From the NCBI GenBank assembly GCA_003254905.1, contig QANU01025319.1, forward strand, positions 62,001-126,000: a DNA stretch of 64,000 nucleotides. The letters are read 5' to 3'. Source of the stretch: Nissolia schottii (taxonomy: Eukaryota > Streptophyta > Magnoliopsida > Fabales > Fabaceae). This document shows, one piece after another, positions 47,131 to 59,674 of the stretch. The notes under the pieces were generated by a model. That model saw only the letters and a list, made by a program, of their open reading frames with translations, was not told the DNA's origin and did no database searches. Both the position numbers and the translations under genes were made by a program. The number at the start of each line of letters is the position of its first letter. Position 1 is the stretch's first letter.

Positions 47131-48811
47131 CTCTAATTTATTATCACATAGTAAACTTTATTCAAATTTTGTGCCGAGAGAGGCCATTACTTTAAGTGAG
47201 TCTTTCAGTTCTTCGAATCGAATATAGTTGGTCCAATAATCCACCGAATATAGATGATTAAAGACCGAAAAAATTATTCAAATTAAACTTAATTTCACGT
47301 AAAATAAAAGTTAAGCTTAATTAATTCTATTACAATTAATTTATTCATTAAATTTTCAATAGATTTTAGTGATTCAATAAATTCAAATACCAAAATTCTT
47401 CACTATTATATCCTTTATTTAGTTTTTACCTTAATCTCTATTTCATTTTCTTTTTACAAGATAAGTTACCATTTATTACTACATAATAAATTTAATGAAA
47501 TTTCTTATCCTAGGTTAAATCCTGGTAAATTGCATTTATTACCCTCTAAGTTTGCTAAATTAACATTCACTCTCTAACTATTGTAAAATTAGCATCACAC
47601 CTCAATTCTAACCAAACCTGAAGCCATCAATGTTTTAACCGCAAAAATAATAAATAAATAAATCATTAACCAAAAGAAATCACTAAAAAAAATGCTAAAA
47701 TAAGGACAGATTTTACGTACAGAAAATTTTTATTTGTAACACAGTTTGGTTGTTTTTAATTACAGGCAAAATTTTCGTCTATACCAAAAAAATAAGAATT
47801 TTCAATAATAAATAAAAAATATACATGCGCTAATCTTTAACCATGCACTATCTTTAAACTCGTGAATATTGGCATGGAATACAACCCATGTAAATTGTTA
47901 AACTTGAGAACGAAATCAATCAATATAGAAGAAATAAATGATAAACAGTTCCATCGTCAACTTGCATCTCTTTTATTTTTCCACCCTTGAACTGCTAAAC
48001 TCTAGCTTCCTACGCGTTAATGGCAGCTTGTAATTGTTCGAGGCTTTTCCCCCTTAGTTTCTGACACTACTACAACTACAAATAATATGGCTAGTGCATT
48101 GGTTGCTGCATATAAGAAAAGGGGATCAAGATCCCCCCATGTTTATTTTAGTTAGCACCTCGAATGAGACCCGTTGAACTCTCAAGGAATCGAATGAGTC
48201 AAAGAAACAAGACAAAGAAATAAGGAAACGCCAAAAAGCAAAAGTGGCCAACCGATTCCGAATTTTGGGCATACTCATTATCTTTTGCTTGTTCGTGTTA
48301 CTTTCAATCAATACCCCATCAATCCAACAATTATAATGACACAATGTGAATGAAGCAAGCGCAGATTCTTTTGATTAAAAATGGTTGATTTTTAAGTACA
48401 TTTCTTGCTATGTGAGGAACCAAAAAAATAAAATATGATAATGTCTATCTATCTACCTATATATCTACATATTAGAATTGCATGCATATTGACAGGGTCC
48501 AATAATTAGGCCACGTCGTGATACTAAGTCTACTCCATACTTCGATTCTCAACATTGTTAGGCCAAAATGGATCCTCCCTACTTCCTTTCATTATGAACC
48601 TGTCTTGTCCTGTCACGAGACTAACATCATATGATATCATTGCCACCTAGTATTGCAAGCTAAGATTCTATGACAGTGGAGAACCAAAGATTCCCCCCAA
48701 CAAACCAACCGTTTTCCATCTATGTGGATATCAAGCATTATGTCCTCTCTCTCCCAAAATGAGTGCCTTCAATCTTTCGCTCTTCTGAAATATCTCAAGC
48801 TTTACGCTGTA
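47131..48811. other. 3' flank of the TKL-type gene and gene-free DNA
   Basis: No gene recognised. The last few hundred bases before 48812 should hold the TKL 3' UTR. The stretch 47950-48560 has mixed composition but no supported reading frame. Confidence 0.45.
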
Positions 48812-51800
48812 TCACTGCAATGAAGGTAACAGTGTAGTATACTTCAGCTCAGATAGGTGGCTGGGGGGGAATGTGCTCAAGATCGTTGGTACATTTCTCC
48901 CACAAACTGCGGAAGTTTTTTGGCCACTCCCAGCAGAAGAATTCTCACTTTGTTGCATCTGTGAAGTGTTTACTGATGGACCAAGTTTGCTTCCCTGGGA
49001 ATTCGTCTTCAAGTTGCTCCCATTAGGTGCATTTCCTGCAACTGATGAACCAAAAGGCTGGTTGTTGTTGAGTAACTGCTGCCCTTGGGGTCGCAGCTGG
49101 GATGCTATGTAATTTCCCCCAAAAGATATTTGGGTATGGCCCTGCATAACTCTTCCTTGCTCCTGCGAGAAACTTTTGAGCGTCATGGCAGTAGATGTTG
49201 TAATGGATGTGTTATGAACCTGAGTGTCTGGGGTTCTTCCCGAGTTCTTCGACTGAGAAGCTGGATTAGAACTTTTGAAGTGATTAAGTGTTTGGGGGAA
49301 AGCCGACGGGCTGTTCACAAATTTTGTAGCAGAAGCAGCATTAGTTGATGATGTTTTATGTCGAGTAGCCATAGCAGGTTGCTGTTGAAGATGAAGCACC
49401 TGTGGTGGCTGTTGGGAATTTGAAGCATTACTAGAAAGAGGCAAACTTGTGGCTGTTGAAGTAATGGAATGACTAGGCCGGTTTCCGTTCAGAGGAGATG
49501 ACACAAAGTTAAGATTCTTTGACGAATTATCAAAGACAAGTGTTGTTGGCCCATTGGTTGATGGCTTACCAGAAGTGGCTTGCTTTTCATCATGCTGTTG
49601 GGAAGAATTACCTCCACTCTTACCTTCGGTAATTGAATACATCTTTTGCTGAGCGGTAAGAGATGCGCATGCAGCTTGATATCTTTGCGATGCAATGTCA
49701 GGCAGGCTCTGAAATATCACTGGGTTCTGTGGCATGGAAGAGAAGTTAAGATTGGAAGGAAAAGTACTGGTCCCATTAAATGCAGAAAATGGTATTGCAA
49801 ATGGTTGAGATGGTATTCGCTCAACTCCCCCTTTCGAAGCCTGTGGCTTTTGCTGCTTGTGGCTGAAATCTCCAGCGTTGGCACCAACACCATCTGATGT
49901 TCCAGCCGGCCTGAAAGAAAGGTTTGGTCGCTGAACTGGAATGGTGTAGTTCTGCCCAAACACATTCTTTTGGGAATAAGCTGTTCCACCAGCAACAGAT
50001 GGGGCATTCTCTCCACCCATCCCAGTCTCGTGCTTGCGAGGATTAGACGGTGAGGCGTGCTGCTTTTGTGATTGTTGTAATTGCATAGCTGGAGAGGTTA
50101 AAACACTGTTACTATTAACTTGTGTCCCCTGTGACTGCTTATGAGATGATGATGATGAAACACTTGAGTAGCTTGCATTAAGATAACTTGGTTGAACCAG
50201 TGCTTGGGGGTGAGGGTGCTGTTGTGGATGCTGAAGAGGATGGAACATCTGAGAAGAGTACAAAGGGCCACTGAGCATTGGTGTTGCTTGGGCAACGCTT
50301 GCACCCCTGATAGCCGCAGATGCGTCGAGAGGAGTTGAAAAGGGGAATGGATACCCACTATTTAGAACCATGGTCGCATATGGAGTATCATTGGCTGCAA
50401 AATTTGGGTAGCCAAAGCTTATTGCAGTTGCAGCAGCAACTGCTGGCAATGTTGAGGAGGTACCAAGAGGTCTGGCAGCTGCAGTATGGTATTTATCCGA
50501 TGAGGAACCACTGCCTGTGGAGTTCACTCCCCCTGCCTGAACAGTGGTTGTTGTTACTGATGCTTGATGCTGGCCTGGAGGAAATAGGAAAGCAGGACCA
50601 TGCTGCATCCAAAATCAAAGCACGTGAATTTCCAAATTGATACCAGCCAATGCAATCAATGAAATAGATAACATCTTATTATTGAAATGTATGGGAGCTA
50701 TTAGAAGACAAGATCATACCACTAGATTACCCGTTGACCCAAGATGTGGAGCTTGTTGAAGCACAAGCTGCTTCATATGCATCAAATCTACTGGGTTGGA
50801 AGGAGCAGAATTATTAATCTCAACAAGAGAATCACTAGCGGAATTTTGGTCCACACTTGGGGAGTGTTTCTTAAACTGCTTCCCAACAACCATACTCTCT
50901 GCAGAGGGCATACGATTGATATTGCAGGGCTTTGTGAGAGACAGAGAACCAGGGCCAACATCTGAAGGCAAAAGGGGGTTCATCTTTGCACGCTGATGGT
51001 GCAAGAAGATGCCACAAGCAATGTAATGATGGGTTGCGCATCTCTTTGCTCCAGGTTGAGAGAGAATGAAATTCACATGCTGCATGAATAATTCATGAGA
51101 AAAAATAAAGAAAGGGCCTAAAGGAGTACAATAAAACAGATTTGGCGAGAAACTATAATACCTGTATTGGGGCAGTTGACGATCCTGAGGGCAGACAGAC
51201 ACTGCTTGGCCGTTCTGGTATAACCGTTGACAAAGACACTGAACTAGATTGACCTGAAGAATGAAATAAGCACGGCGTAAGAGAATTATAAGTTCAAAAA
51301 CAAGTGAATCATAATTAAAGTTAAATAATAAATGTCAAGTTACCAGTTGTTGATATAGTAGGATGTTCCTCTTCCAATTTCTTGTTGCTCCCTGCCTCAT
51401 TACGTTTGTTTGGATTTTCCAAATCAAGTTTTAGTATATCCATCTCTTCCTTAAATGGGTCCATCTTCGCCTCCTCAATGTCTTTCTTAGTTTTCGCATC
51501 TGTGACGAGTAGTTCTGCCTCGTCTTCACCCCTTGACAAATTATCCCTTTCCGGGGATACAAGCATAGGAGGTGGACCAGACACACTGGTAAATTCAACA
51601 ACCACCACCAAATGGGGTCACCAATCATGCATCCCAACAACATGTATATCAAGAGAGCAACAGAAAGAAGAAAAAAAGAATAAATAAATAAATAAATAAT
51701 AATGCTCACTCTCTGGTAGAAGCAGAATCATCATCTTGTTTATCAGCATCAAACTTGGAGCACGATGGCCACTCTGATCTCTCATCACGTGAATTCAAAC

Positions 51801-52703
51801 TACGCTCTTCGTTGTCCTCATTTGCCACCTCCAGTGACCCAATTCCATGACCAGAAACATTGTCAACATCACGATGTGGGGATACCTCAGCCAATTCAAG
51901 TGAAAGCTTCTCCGCTCTCTCCAGAGACACAGCTGAAGCACTGTGATCATCCACTTTCTTCTTCTCTGGTGATACAAATTCCAAATTCCAAATAAAGTAA
52001 AAAAGAAAAAAAAGTAGTAAAAAAATAATAAACTCGGTGATCTGATACGAGAATTGGGACCCACCAGAGTCGTGGTTCTCCAAGGTCTGCATGCCGAAAA
52101 GAAGCTCGGCTATCTCAATCTCAATGTCTCTCCCAGTAGAAGAATTCGTTTTCATATAAGCTGCAAAAAAAAAAAGGAAGAAAGTTAATAATAATAAATA
52201 AATCATTTGACAAGGAAAAACAAGTGATTCTGATTTTTGACGAAGAGCGCGTTTTGTGCGTGAGACCCGAGCGAGGCTTGCGAGGAACCGTGACGCCGAT
52301 GATTTCGCGGGCGATGGTGCAGTTGGAGGGATGACGTGGCGGCGGCGGAGTACGCCTGAACGTCCTGCTGCTGCGGTGCTTGTTGTTCTGATCGAAAACG
52401 TCGCCGTCTTGCTCGTTCCCCACCGTCTGCTCTTCTTCTGTGCTATGAGAGTGAGAGGCTCTCCTCTTCCTCGAGGGTTCCCTATCGCCATCCCTCTCCC
52501 TCTTACCCCTTACCCTCGCCGCTTCGTCTGCCGAAAACAAAAACAGAGACACAAATGAGAGAAAGGTTTTTTAAAAGAAAAAAGGTGAGCGAGAAAGGGG
52601 GGAACGTACGGGAAGAGCGTGGGAGGGGAATAGTAAGGTGACGGTGTCGGGGAAATGCATTAGCGGTGGATAGTCCTCTAGAATCTCTGATTTTGATGTC
52701 CAT
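48812..52703 (-). CDS. TKL: TIME FOR COFFEE-like nuclear protein (TIC/TKL type)
   Basis: Eight exons join in phase to 1078 aa: 52610-52703, 52222-52527, 52065-52160, 51710-51965, 51344-51585, 51162-51253, 50720-51079 and 48812-50602. Arabidopsis TIC is a nuclear regulator of the circadian clock and metabolism; TKL is its smaller paralogue. Seen: a basic Arg-rich N-terminus (KRERDGDREPSRKRRA), a GVTVPRKPRS block, ELLFGMQTLE, a SGPPPMLVSPERD block, GAKRCATHHYIA (about residue 370), and a 597-residue Gln/Ser/Asn-rich C-terminus beginning HGPAFLFPPG. The length fits TKL better than TIC (about 1550 aa). Intron 2 would be only 61 bases, so that donor is less sure. An in-frame ATG 30 bases upstream (52733) is an alternative start. 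The TKL choice also rests on synteny with FAP1. Confidence 0.87.
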
Positions 52704-53440
52704 GTGCTTGCTCAGGTTATTTTTGTGGAGCATTACAATATTATAGAACTATTAAATCTGATGTATACGAAATCAATCACAACAATACTCGGTTGTTGAT
52801 GTTGATGTCAATGTAAATAAAGCGGGGGTGGGGGGCGAGAGAAATCAGCTAGTGCGGTGCAGTGCGCGAGAATTGGACGCGTCACTCACCGGAATCCCAG
52901 CACTTGCGGCGGCGAAACTCTCGGATTCGTTGACGCCGAAATGAGTGGAGTGCTTCGCGAGTCCGAACAACAAAAACAATATGTTCCCCCCTCCAACCCC
53001 CTTCTTTTTCGGTTACGGATCACTTTTCTTTTCTTTCACATCTCAATCTCCCTTGTCATCTTCTCAAACCGCAACTTCACTTCCCTGTCTCTTTCCTCCT
53101 CCTCCTCTGCAATTTGAATTAAGTATTATGAGCTCATCACTTTCATCTCATCCTTTCCTTTTTCCTACATAATAATTATTAAAAGGAAAAAAACAATTAT
53201 TGTTTCTTTCGCTTTCACACTCACAAGCGAAAGCTACTCTCCCGAGCCCATCCTCCAGGTTCCCTGGCGGTAGCGGGCGCCTGCGATTTCGCCATCAAGA
53301 TGTTCGCCCGATCCTCGCCGTTCGATCAGTTTCAGATCGGACGGTCGAGGTCCACCTGGCTTGCCAGTTGCCTACGTGGCACACACGTCCTTGCCTGGTG
53401 GGACATCTGTCCCTAGTGAATAATTCCTCTTGAAACAAGA
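52704..53440 (-). promoter_or_regulatory. 5' UTR and promoter region of the TKL-type gene
   Basis: On the minus strand a good donor (CCG|GTGAGT, 52881-52889) suggests an intron in the 5' leader, with an acceptor probably at TACATCAG shortly before the start codon. Further upstream are GA-rich leader-like DNA (52990-53110) and a GC-rich block (53220-53420), unusual for this window and typical of the start of a broadly expressed plant gene. Short open frames here are not supported as genes. Confidence 0.5.
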
Positions 53441-53579
53441 AAAATTAATGGCGAGAAAATAATTAATGCCATATAGATTGTTTGGAGCATACATTAATGC
53501 CATTATATACATCTAATATAGATTCTTTTATATGCCACTAATAAAAATGTAATAGTCAATGCCATATAGATTCTTCACT

Positions 53580-53945
53580 ATAAAAGAATTCTTAAATACT
53601 CTTTATTCATTTTTAATAATTATTATAATTAAATTCATTAATTTTTATTATCATTTCATGATCCAATATGACACATTCATAAATTATATAAGTTAATGTA
53701 ATAAATTAATACTCTGTAATAAAATATTTATAGAGATGTGTATCATAATCTCAAATAGTCTGCAAATATCTAAGTCTTTTATAAATTAGTTATTTCAATG
53801 ATTTGACTAATGAAAAATTTATTAAAACTATATAGAATATGACATGATAACAAAAATCGATGAATTTAGTTATAATTTTTTTTAAAATGATAAATTAAGT
53901 AGCATGAGATATTTATCTCATGAGATATTTAAAAAATCACCTTAA
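53580..53945. mobile_element. Palindromic AT-rich MITE, copy 2
   Basis: Related to 11805-12185 along its length, with the same block TATAATTAAATTCATTAA and a closing ATGAGATATTTATCTCATGA hairpin. Non-coding. Confidence 0.5.
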
Positions 53946-56900
53946 AAATATTGTATCATTTCATATATTTATGATGGTCTCTTCTTAAAGAGAAATATTT
54001 GTACCTTAGTAGGAGAAATATTATATCCACTTATCAAATCAACTTACAAACTTTTTTAACAACTCATGCGAGTAACATTTAACATTTTTAAGAAAAAAAA
54101 TAGGAAGAAAATATAATATTATATATACACCACAAGATAATATTATTATTATAATATCTTAAAGTGGTTATTTTTATGAGTAATAATAGCTTATTATTTT
54201 ATGTGTTCGTTGCCTACTTTTACTTGTTATGTTGGTATTTCTATAAGATTTTTCATTGTTGTTTTTCTTGTTTTGTTTTCAAATGAAGATTATGGATATT
54301 TGTCATTCATTGGTTAAACCTAATGACAACAAAGAAGACGTGTTTGGTTTGTGGTGCTACAATCCACAAAATACTTAAAGATAAAAGATATTCAATTTGC
54401 TTTCCTTGTTATGAAAGAGGACGATGTTAATACAATGTCTGATAGTACAAAATTAATTGAAGAATTTGGAAGTGTTAACATAGTACCACACAAAAGGACA
54501 ATATTTGTTATCGATAATGCATTATTATTTAGTAAGTCTCAATGAAACTTACAAAATTTTGTTTCTGATATATAGCAGTACTCAAGACGGTACTTTCATA
54601 CCAAAAAGATAAATCCGTTGTAAAAAATAAATAAATAACACCTACACCTCCTAAACTTTTATTTAGTTGTAAATAAGCTCCTCAAAACACCTAAATCTTT
54701 TAATATGACCATTAAACTTTCACTCCCTTGCAAATAATCACCATCAACTATTAACTCTTTTAAATAAATTTTCAAACTATAATATTTCTCATAAAACCTT
54801 ATTCCAAATTATATTTAGTCTACTATTGAAATATTAGAGAATGACATGTCAAGATCTATGAGTGCTACATGTCAAAATTTTACTAATTTTTTTCTTAATT
54901 TCTCTTTTATTATCTCATTAATATGTTAAAAAAATTAAATCACATTAAATCACATCTAAAAATAAATTTAGAATGCATGACTACATATTTTTTTTCTCAT
55001 ACTTAACAAGAAATATTGAAGTAAACTAAATTAATTTTTTTCAATGATTTACTTTAATTTTTTAAAAAACATATTAATATTTTATAAAAAAAAAATATTA
55101 GGCAGGAAAATTAAAAAAAAAAATATAAAGATTTTGATACTTATACTCATAAACCTTGTTAAGTCATTTAGTCATAGCATTGTATTAAAAAATTATTGTA
55201 GCTTAAGAAATTAATTAAAATTTATATAAATTTCAGTGACTCTTTGTAAGTGAATTAAAATTTAAGAATGTAATTGAGAGATTTGATAGTTGATGGTGAT
55301 TATTTGTAAGTGATTGAAAGTTTAAGTGTAATTGAAAGATTTAAAAATTTAAGGTAACAACTTGCAACTAAGTGAAAGTTTGGAGGTATTATTTTTCCCA
55401 AAAGAAAAAAGAAATTAATCCATAAAATAATAATGTGTGGACAATATTATCTTTGTTTATGAGCGAGGAAGCAGTTGAACATGTCCATCAAATATTCAGG
55501 TATTCTTTAAATCTTGGAAAGCAATTGCTTCAACTGATTTGAGCAAGGAGTCTTGGTCTATATTATTTTATGTTATTATCGGTTGTTATGTTTATATCGA
55601 ACCAATGTAGTGTTTAAGAAGAACAGGATAGACTAGTGTAATTTTATGAGACATGTGTGACACTTGTGGAGTGCTTGGTGGGATGAGAGGAGAAAAAGAC
55701 TCGGAGAAAAATTAAATAATAATAAGAATTTTGGGGTGTAGTTACAAAATATTAGTATCCGGTACATGATATGTATTTGATAGTTGGTGGGTTTGTTGCC
55801 ACTATGTAAGGCAAGGCATGTCAACTCTATATGTGAGACTGATTTGTGGGCTGTTTAAGAAAGGGTTCCTTTTCTACCAGATCATTTTGGTTGTGTAGAG
55901 TCTGAAATCTCAGTAATCACATCCTCCAGCTTATTGAATATTCTTAGGTTAATAATGAAAGCAAAATGAATTGAGATTTCAGGTTTGTCTAAAACAAGTT
56001 CTGGGCGTTAAAGGATTGGTTTTAGAATATTGAATTGATGTTTAATAATCAACAACTTGCAAGATGGAAGATTCACTGGCTTGTGACTGCTACACATGGC
56101 ATAGGAACACTTATGGGGGGATGGACCAATTTATTGGTGTTAATTTTTGTGCTTTTGTTTGGTGTTATTTTATTGTTGTTTTTTTGGGTGCCTTAAACTA
56201 ATTGGAGGAAGCACTTTTTTTCCTACTTGAGTTTTGTCTCATTGGGTGTTCTCATGAGAGATTTTTTATTAGGCTTCTCTTAATCAAGCTATTTGTGGTG
56301 GCTTGGATGCCTGTTTTATTTTGCTTCTCTTCTCTATGTCAAACATTTCTTGATTTATCTATAAAAAAAAAGGACAATATTATCTTGTATACTATATACA
56401 AATATACATATACAAATTTATGCAATCTTATCTTCAAAATACAATAAAGTATTATGGGTGACAAGTGTTGAGCCATTAGGTCACTGTACAGATAGGTTCT
56501 TCTATATATACTCTTTTCTTTTTTGAGTTTTTTTGTACGTATATACTTTATATATGCAAGACTTATATCCAATATATTCCAATTAAATTAAGGCAATAAT
56601 GCGACGTGGTAGGATAATGAAATGAGGGGCACATGAAAGAGATTGTGGTAGTGTGGTGGCAAGGCCAATTGTAAATTTGTAACCGCTAGTCCGCTACCAT
56701 ATATGCCTTATATCACGCAGTTTCATGTCCGTTCCCGTGTGTGCTAGTTTTTTTGGGCCCGAAAGTGTGGGATTGGTGGCTGCTCTTACGTGCATATCTC
56801 TTACTTTCTTTTTTCAAACACTGCCCCGCACTTTTTTTTTGGCACACTTGAAAATATTCTTCCTAATACAAAGCCGTTTTTATCGCTTTCTTTATCCATA

Positions 56901-57100
56901 TGATGAGATCGTCAAGGGGGTTTTGCCTGGAGGACCGAACTTGCATAGTATAATTATTAAGTGATTTCAATCATGCCACGTATGTAAAAAGCTCTCGTTT
57001 TCATTCATGCATGGTTGCCACTTCTTCTAGCAATGCTGACGAGACTATGGATTCACTTAAATTGGATAACATACCAATATTTTAATTATACAAACTTAGA
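53946..57100. other. Gene-poor AT-rich DNA
   Basis: No full gene is supported. It contains a small four-cysteine frame at 54323-54430 (listed separately). The stretch 55800-56375 resembles the 3' untranslated end of a LINE, closing in TTATCTATAAAAAAAAA near 56355-56371, but no reverse transcriptase was found. 56700-56960 is slightly GC-richer with a short hydrophobic frame of no known family. Confidence 0.4.
54323..54430 (+). CDS. Small four-cysteine open frame, unknown
   Basis: The 35-codon frame starting MTTKKTCLVCG has cysteines at 7, 10, 26 and 29 (CxxC-x15-CxxC), the spacing of a small zinc ribbon, and several Lys/Arg. No promoter, homologue or neighbouring exon is recognised. It may be chance, a decayed zinc-finger exon or a transposon scrap. 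Confidence 0.15.
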   Translation: MTTKKTCLVCGATIHKILKDKRYSICFPCYERGRC

Positions 57101-57119
57101 TATTATCTTACTCTCTAAC

Positions 57120-57335
57120 ACCCGATGCTTAATTCAGTAGCTTAGTTCAATAGCTCACTCATTGTAAGTTAATTCAGTTACAATTAGTTAGAAATGTTAG
57201 TTAAGAGTTAGTTATCCTACCTCTTCAGTTGCTGCTCACATGCTCTGTATCTAAATTCTTGTATCTCTCATCATTCAATGGAGGAATATCAGATGTTCAA
57301 ACCATTCTTTCTGTAGTTACACTTTTAAAGCAATG
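57120..57335 (+). repeat. Possible copia-type LTR fragment
   Basis: The GTTAGTTAAGAGTTAGTTA words, then CTCTGTATCTAAATTCTTG and a CATTCAATGGAGG ending, resemble the sequence style of the copia LTRs in this window. There is no partner LTR, primer-binding site or target duplication, so at best it is a solo LTR. Confidence 0.35.
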
Positions 57336-57528
57336 AAACATATTATATGGGCCTGCGGCTGATTCCTGTTTGTCTATTCTCTTTGCAAGTGCGCTACTCC
57401 ATGACATACTTAGTTGGGCCTGTGTTCACACTTGCTGCTGGGCCAACCCATTCTTTCCCTTGTGAAGTCCCAACAACTAGAGCTGTTGATGGCAAAATGG
57501 GCTTTTTTTTTAATTTTTATTATTATTA

Positions 57529-57880
57529 AGTTTAAATATGTTTTTGGTCCCTGTAAAATTAAAACTTTGTATTTGGTCCCTATAAAATTTTCTGTTAAGA
57601 ATTAGTCCCTGAAAAAAAAAAATTTAGTTGGTTTTGGTCTTTGCCGTTAGTAAGAGACGTTACCTGCTAACGTGTCTGTTAAATGTGCCATGTCGCACAT
57701 CACGTGATAAACACGTGACAAATCCATCAACCCAAAACCCGACTCACCCTGATGTATGACATCTCGTGCGAGATGCATTAAATAGAGCCTCGATGCCTCT
57801 TTGGATCCTTCATCTTGCACGAGATGCACTATCTCGCACGATACATAAGTCATCTCGCGGATCTTGATAGGTGTATCAAC
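57529..57880 (+). repeat. Left TIR of the Pack-MULE
   Basis: It starts AGTTTAAATATG, close to the right-end GGGTTAAATATG. Near its inner end it carries several palindromic ATCTCG..CGAGAT words (57770-57860). Confidence 0.85.
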
Positions 57881-58744
57881 TGCGGAGAATAATTGATATG
57901 TGTGTACACACATTATGACTTTAACCAGTAGTATAGAGTTATTATTAATTAATGCATGGTCCATTATTGGGAGGGATACTAAGGCCAAACTACTGGATTG
58001 AAGCTAAAAAACTTAAATTTATCTAGAAAGGTTCCTTGGTAGCTCAAAATGATTAGAGGTGGTGAAGATCAATTTTATTAGTTGATTCCATTTGGTGCTG
58101 GAAAGCAGGATGTGTCCTAGCATCATATTTGGTACTGTTATCATTCTATTCTCGCTTGCAAATTTGTTTATCCATTTTGATTAATTGGAACAAGCATGAA
58201 GAACTTGGCATATGATTGAATCTTTTGGCTAGCTTATCCATTAGAAGAAAACATGATGTGTGGTTGATTCCTATTCTCTGGTGATCCTCCCTAACATGAT
58301 AATGTCATATTGCCATGTCATGATAGAAAAATTTAAGGGGAAAAAAAGAAAAAATAATAATGGGTTAATACTAATTGTGAGTTTTACACTAATAAAAGTT
58401 GTGTATATCTACCCATAAAAAAAATTGTGCTATCCATCTCAGATTTGATTCTTGTAAAAATTGTTCATTGTGCCCTCAATCACTTAACTTTTTCCTTGAA
58501 TTGAATATAAGATCAATTAAGTAATGCAATATAATTCAACTAATAATCAAAACATGTAATCTATGTAGCTATCACCTTGAAGGCCATAAGGCCAAGTCAG
58601 CAATAGATAAAAGCTCTCCTCCTCCCATTTTTATCTCGCATCAATGAAAACTTCTCCCTCATTTTGTACCAGACACATAGCACCCTTGATTTTAAGAAAT
58701 AGGTTGTTAATAATCATTCAAAACATGTTACTAATGATGCGCAG

Positions 58745-59060
58745 GAGAAAGGGGATTGGACTAAAACTAGTCACCTCAGTTGAAGAATGGATGGTGAGAA
58801 ATGGAGCTGAGTACTCATTCCTAGCATCTGAAAAGCACAATGATGCCTCCAAAACCCTATTTTCCATCAAATGCAACTATGTGAACCTCAGCTCCCTTGT
58901 CATATTTGTCACACCAACTAGTTCATCCCCTCTTACACTAAAGCACATTCCCAATGACATAAAAATAGAGAAGGTGAACATGGATCTAGCAATTTCCTTG
59001 TACAGAAGAAAGTCCCCCTTTCCCATTCCCCAAAACCCAGAAATAGGAAAAGAGACATAG
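58745..59060 (+). pseudogene. HOOKLESS1-like N-acetyltransferase exon fragment
   Basis: After a splice-acceptor-like GCAG (58741-58744) the frame reads RKGIGLKLVTSVEEWMVRNG, then SFLASEKHNDAS, LFSIKCNYVNLSS and SLYRRK, ending at a TAG at 59058. This matches the GNAT acetyl-CoA-binding motif (RxxGIG) and the following part of plant HLS1-like proteins, which are about 400 aa; only some 105 residues are present. No upstream exon carrying the first half was found. The simplest reading is a captured partial exon inside the MULE, not a working gene. Confidence 0.7.
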
Positions 59061-59674
59061 GAGATTATCAAATTGGTGATGAATCTAGTACCAAATTCTC
59101 GATTCTTTTACACACAAAAAATAAATAAAAATAAAAAAGCATATGATCATTTAGTTTAATAAGGATATTAGTCCTCCAATGAAAATAAATGAAAACAATT
59201 AAGAGTTTACAAAGCATTAATGAGCCCCANAATGGATGGTGAGAAATGGAGCTGAGTACTCATTCCTAGCATCTGAAAAGCACAATGATGCCTCCAAAAC
59301 CCTATTTTCCATCAAATGCAACTATGTGAACCTCAGCTCCCTTGTCATATTTGTCACACCAACTAGTTCATCCCCTCTTACACTAAAGCACATTCCCAAT
59401 GACATAAAAATAGAGAAGGTGAACATGGATCTAGCAATTTCCTTGTACAGAAGAAAGTCCCCCTTTCCCATTCCCCAAAACCCAGAAATAGGAAAAGAGA
59501 CATAGGAGATTATCAAATTGGTGATGAATCTAGTACCAAATTCTCGATTCTTTTACACACAAAAAATAAATAAAAATAAAAAAGCATATGATCATTTAGT
59601 TTAATAAGGATATTAGTCCTCCAATGAAAATAAATGAAAACAATTAAGAGTTTACAAAGCATTAATGAGCCCCA
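58786..59674 (+). repeat. Apparently perfect 444-bp tandem copy joined by one N
   Basis: 58786-59229 and 59231-59674 appear identical by eye, separated only by the N at 59230. Both include most of the HLS1-like fragment. This is what unmerged overlapping contig ends look like, so the second copy may not exist in the genome. Confidence 0.9.

Noticed and set aside
49489..50358. Minus-strand frames of 68-99 codons overlapping the TKL exon
   Set aside because: They are other-frame readings of the same Gln/Ser-rich exon.
48873..50640. Several plus-strand frames of 60-106 codons
   Set aside because: They are shadows of the long last exon of the TKL-type gene on the minus strand.
56202..56447. Hydrophobic 81-codon frame
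   Set aside because: It does not resemble a known protein and ends in an A-rich, LINE-tail-like region.
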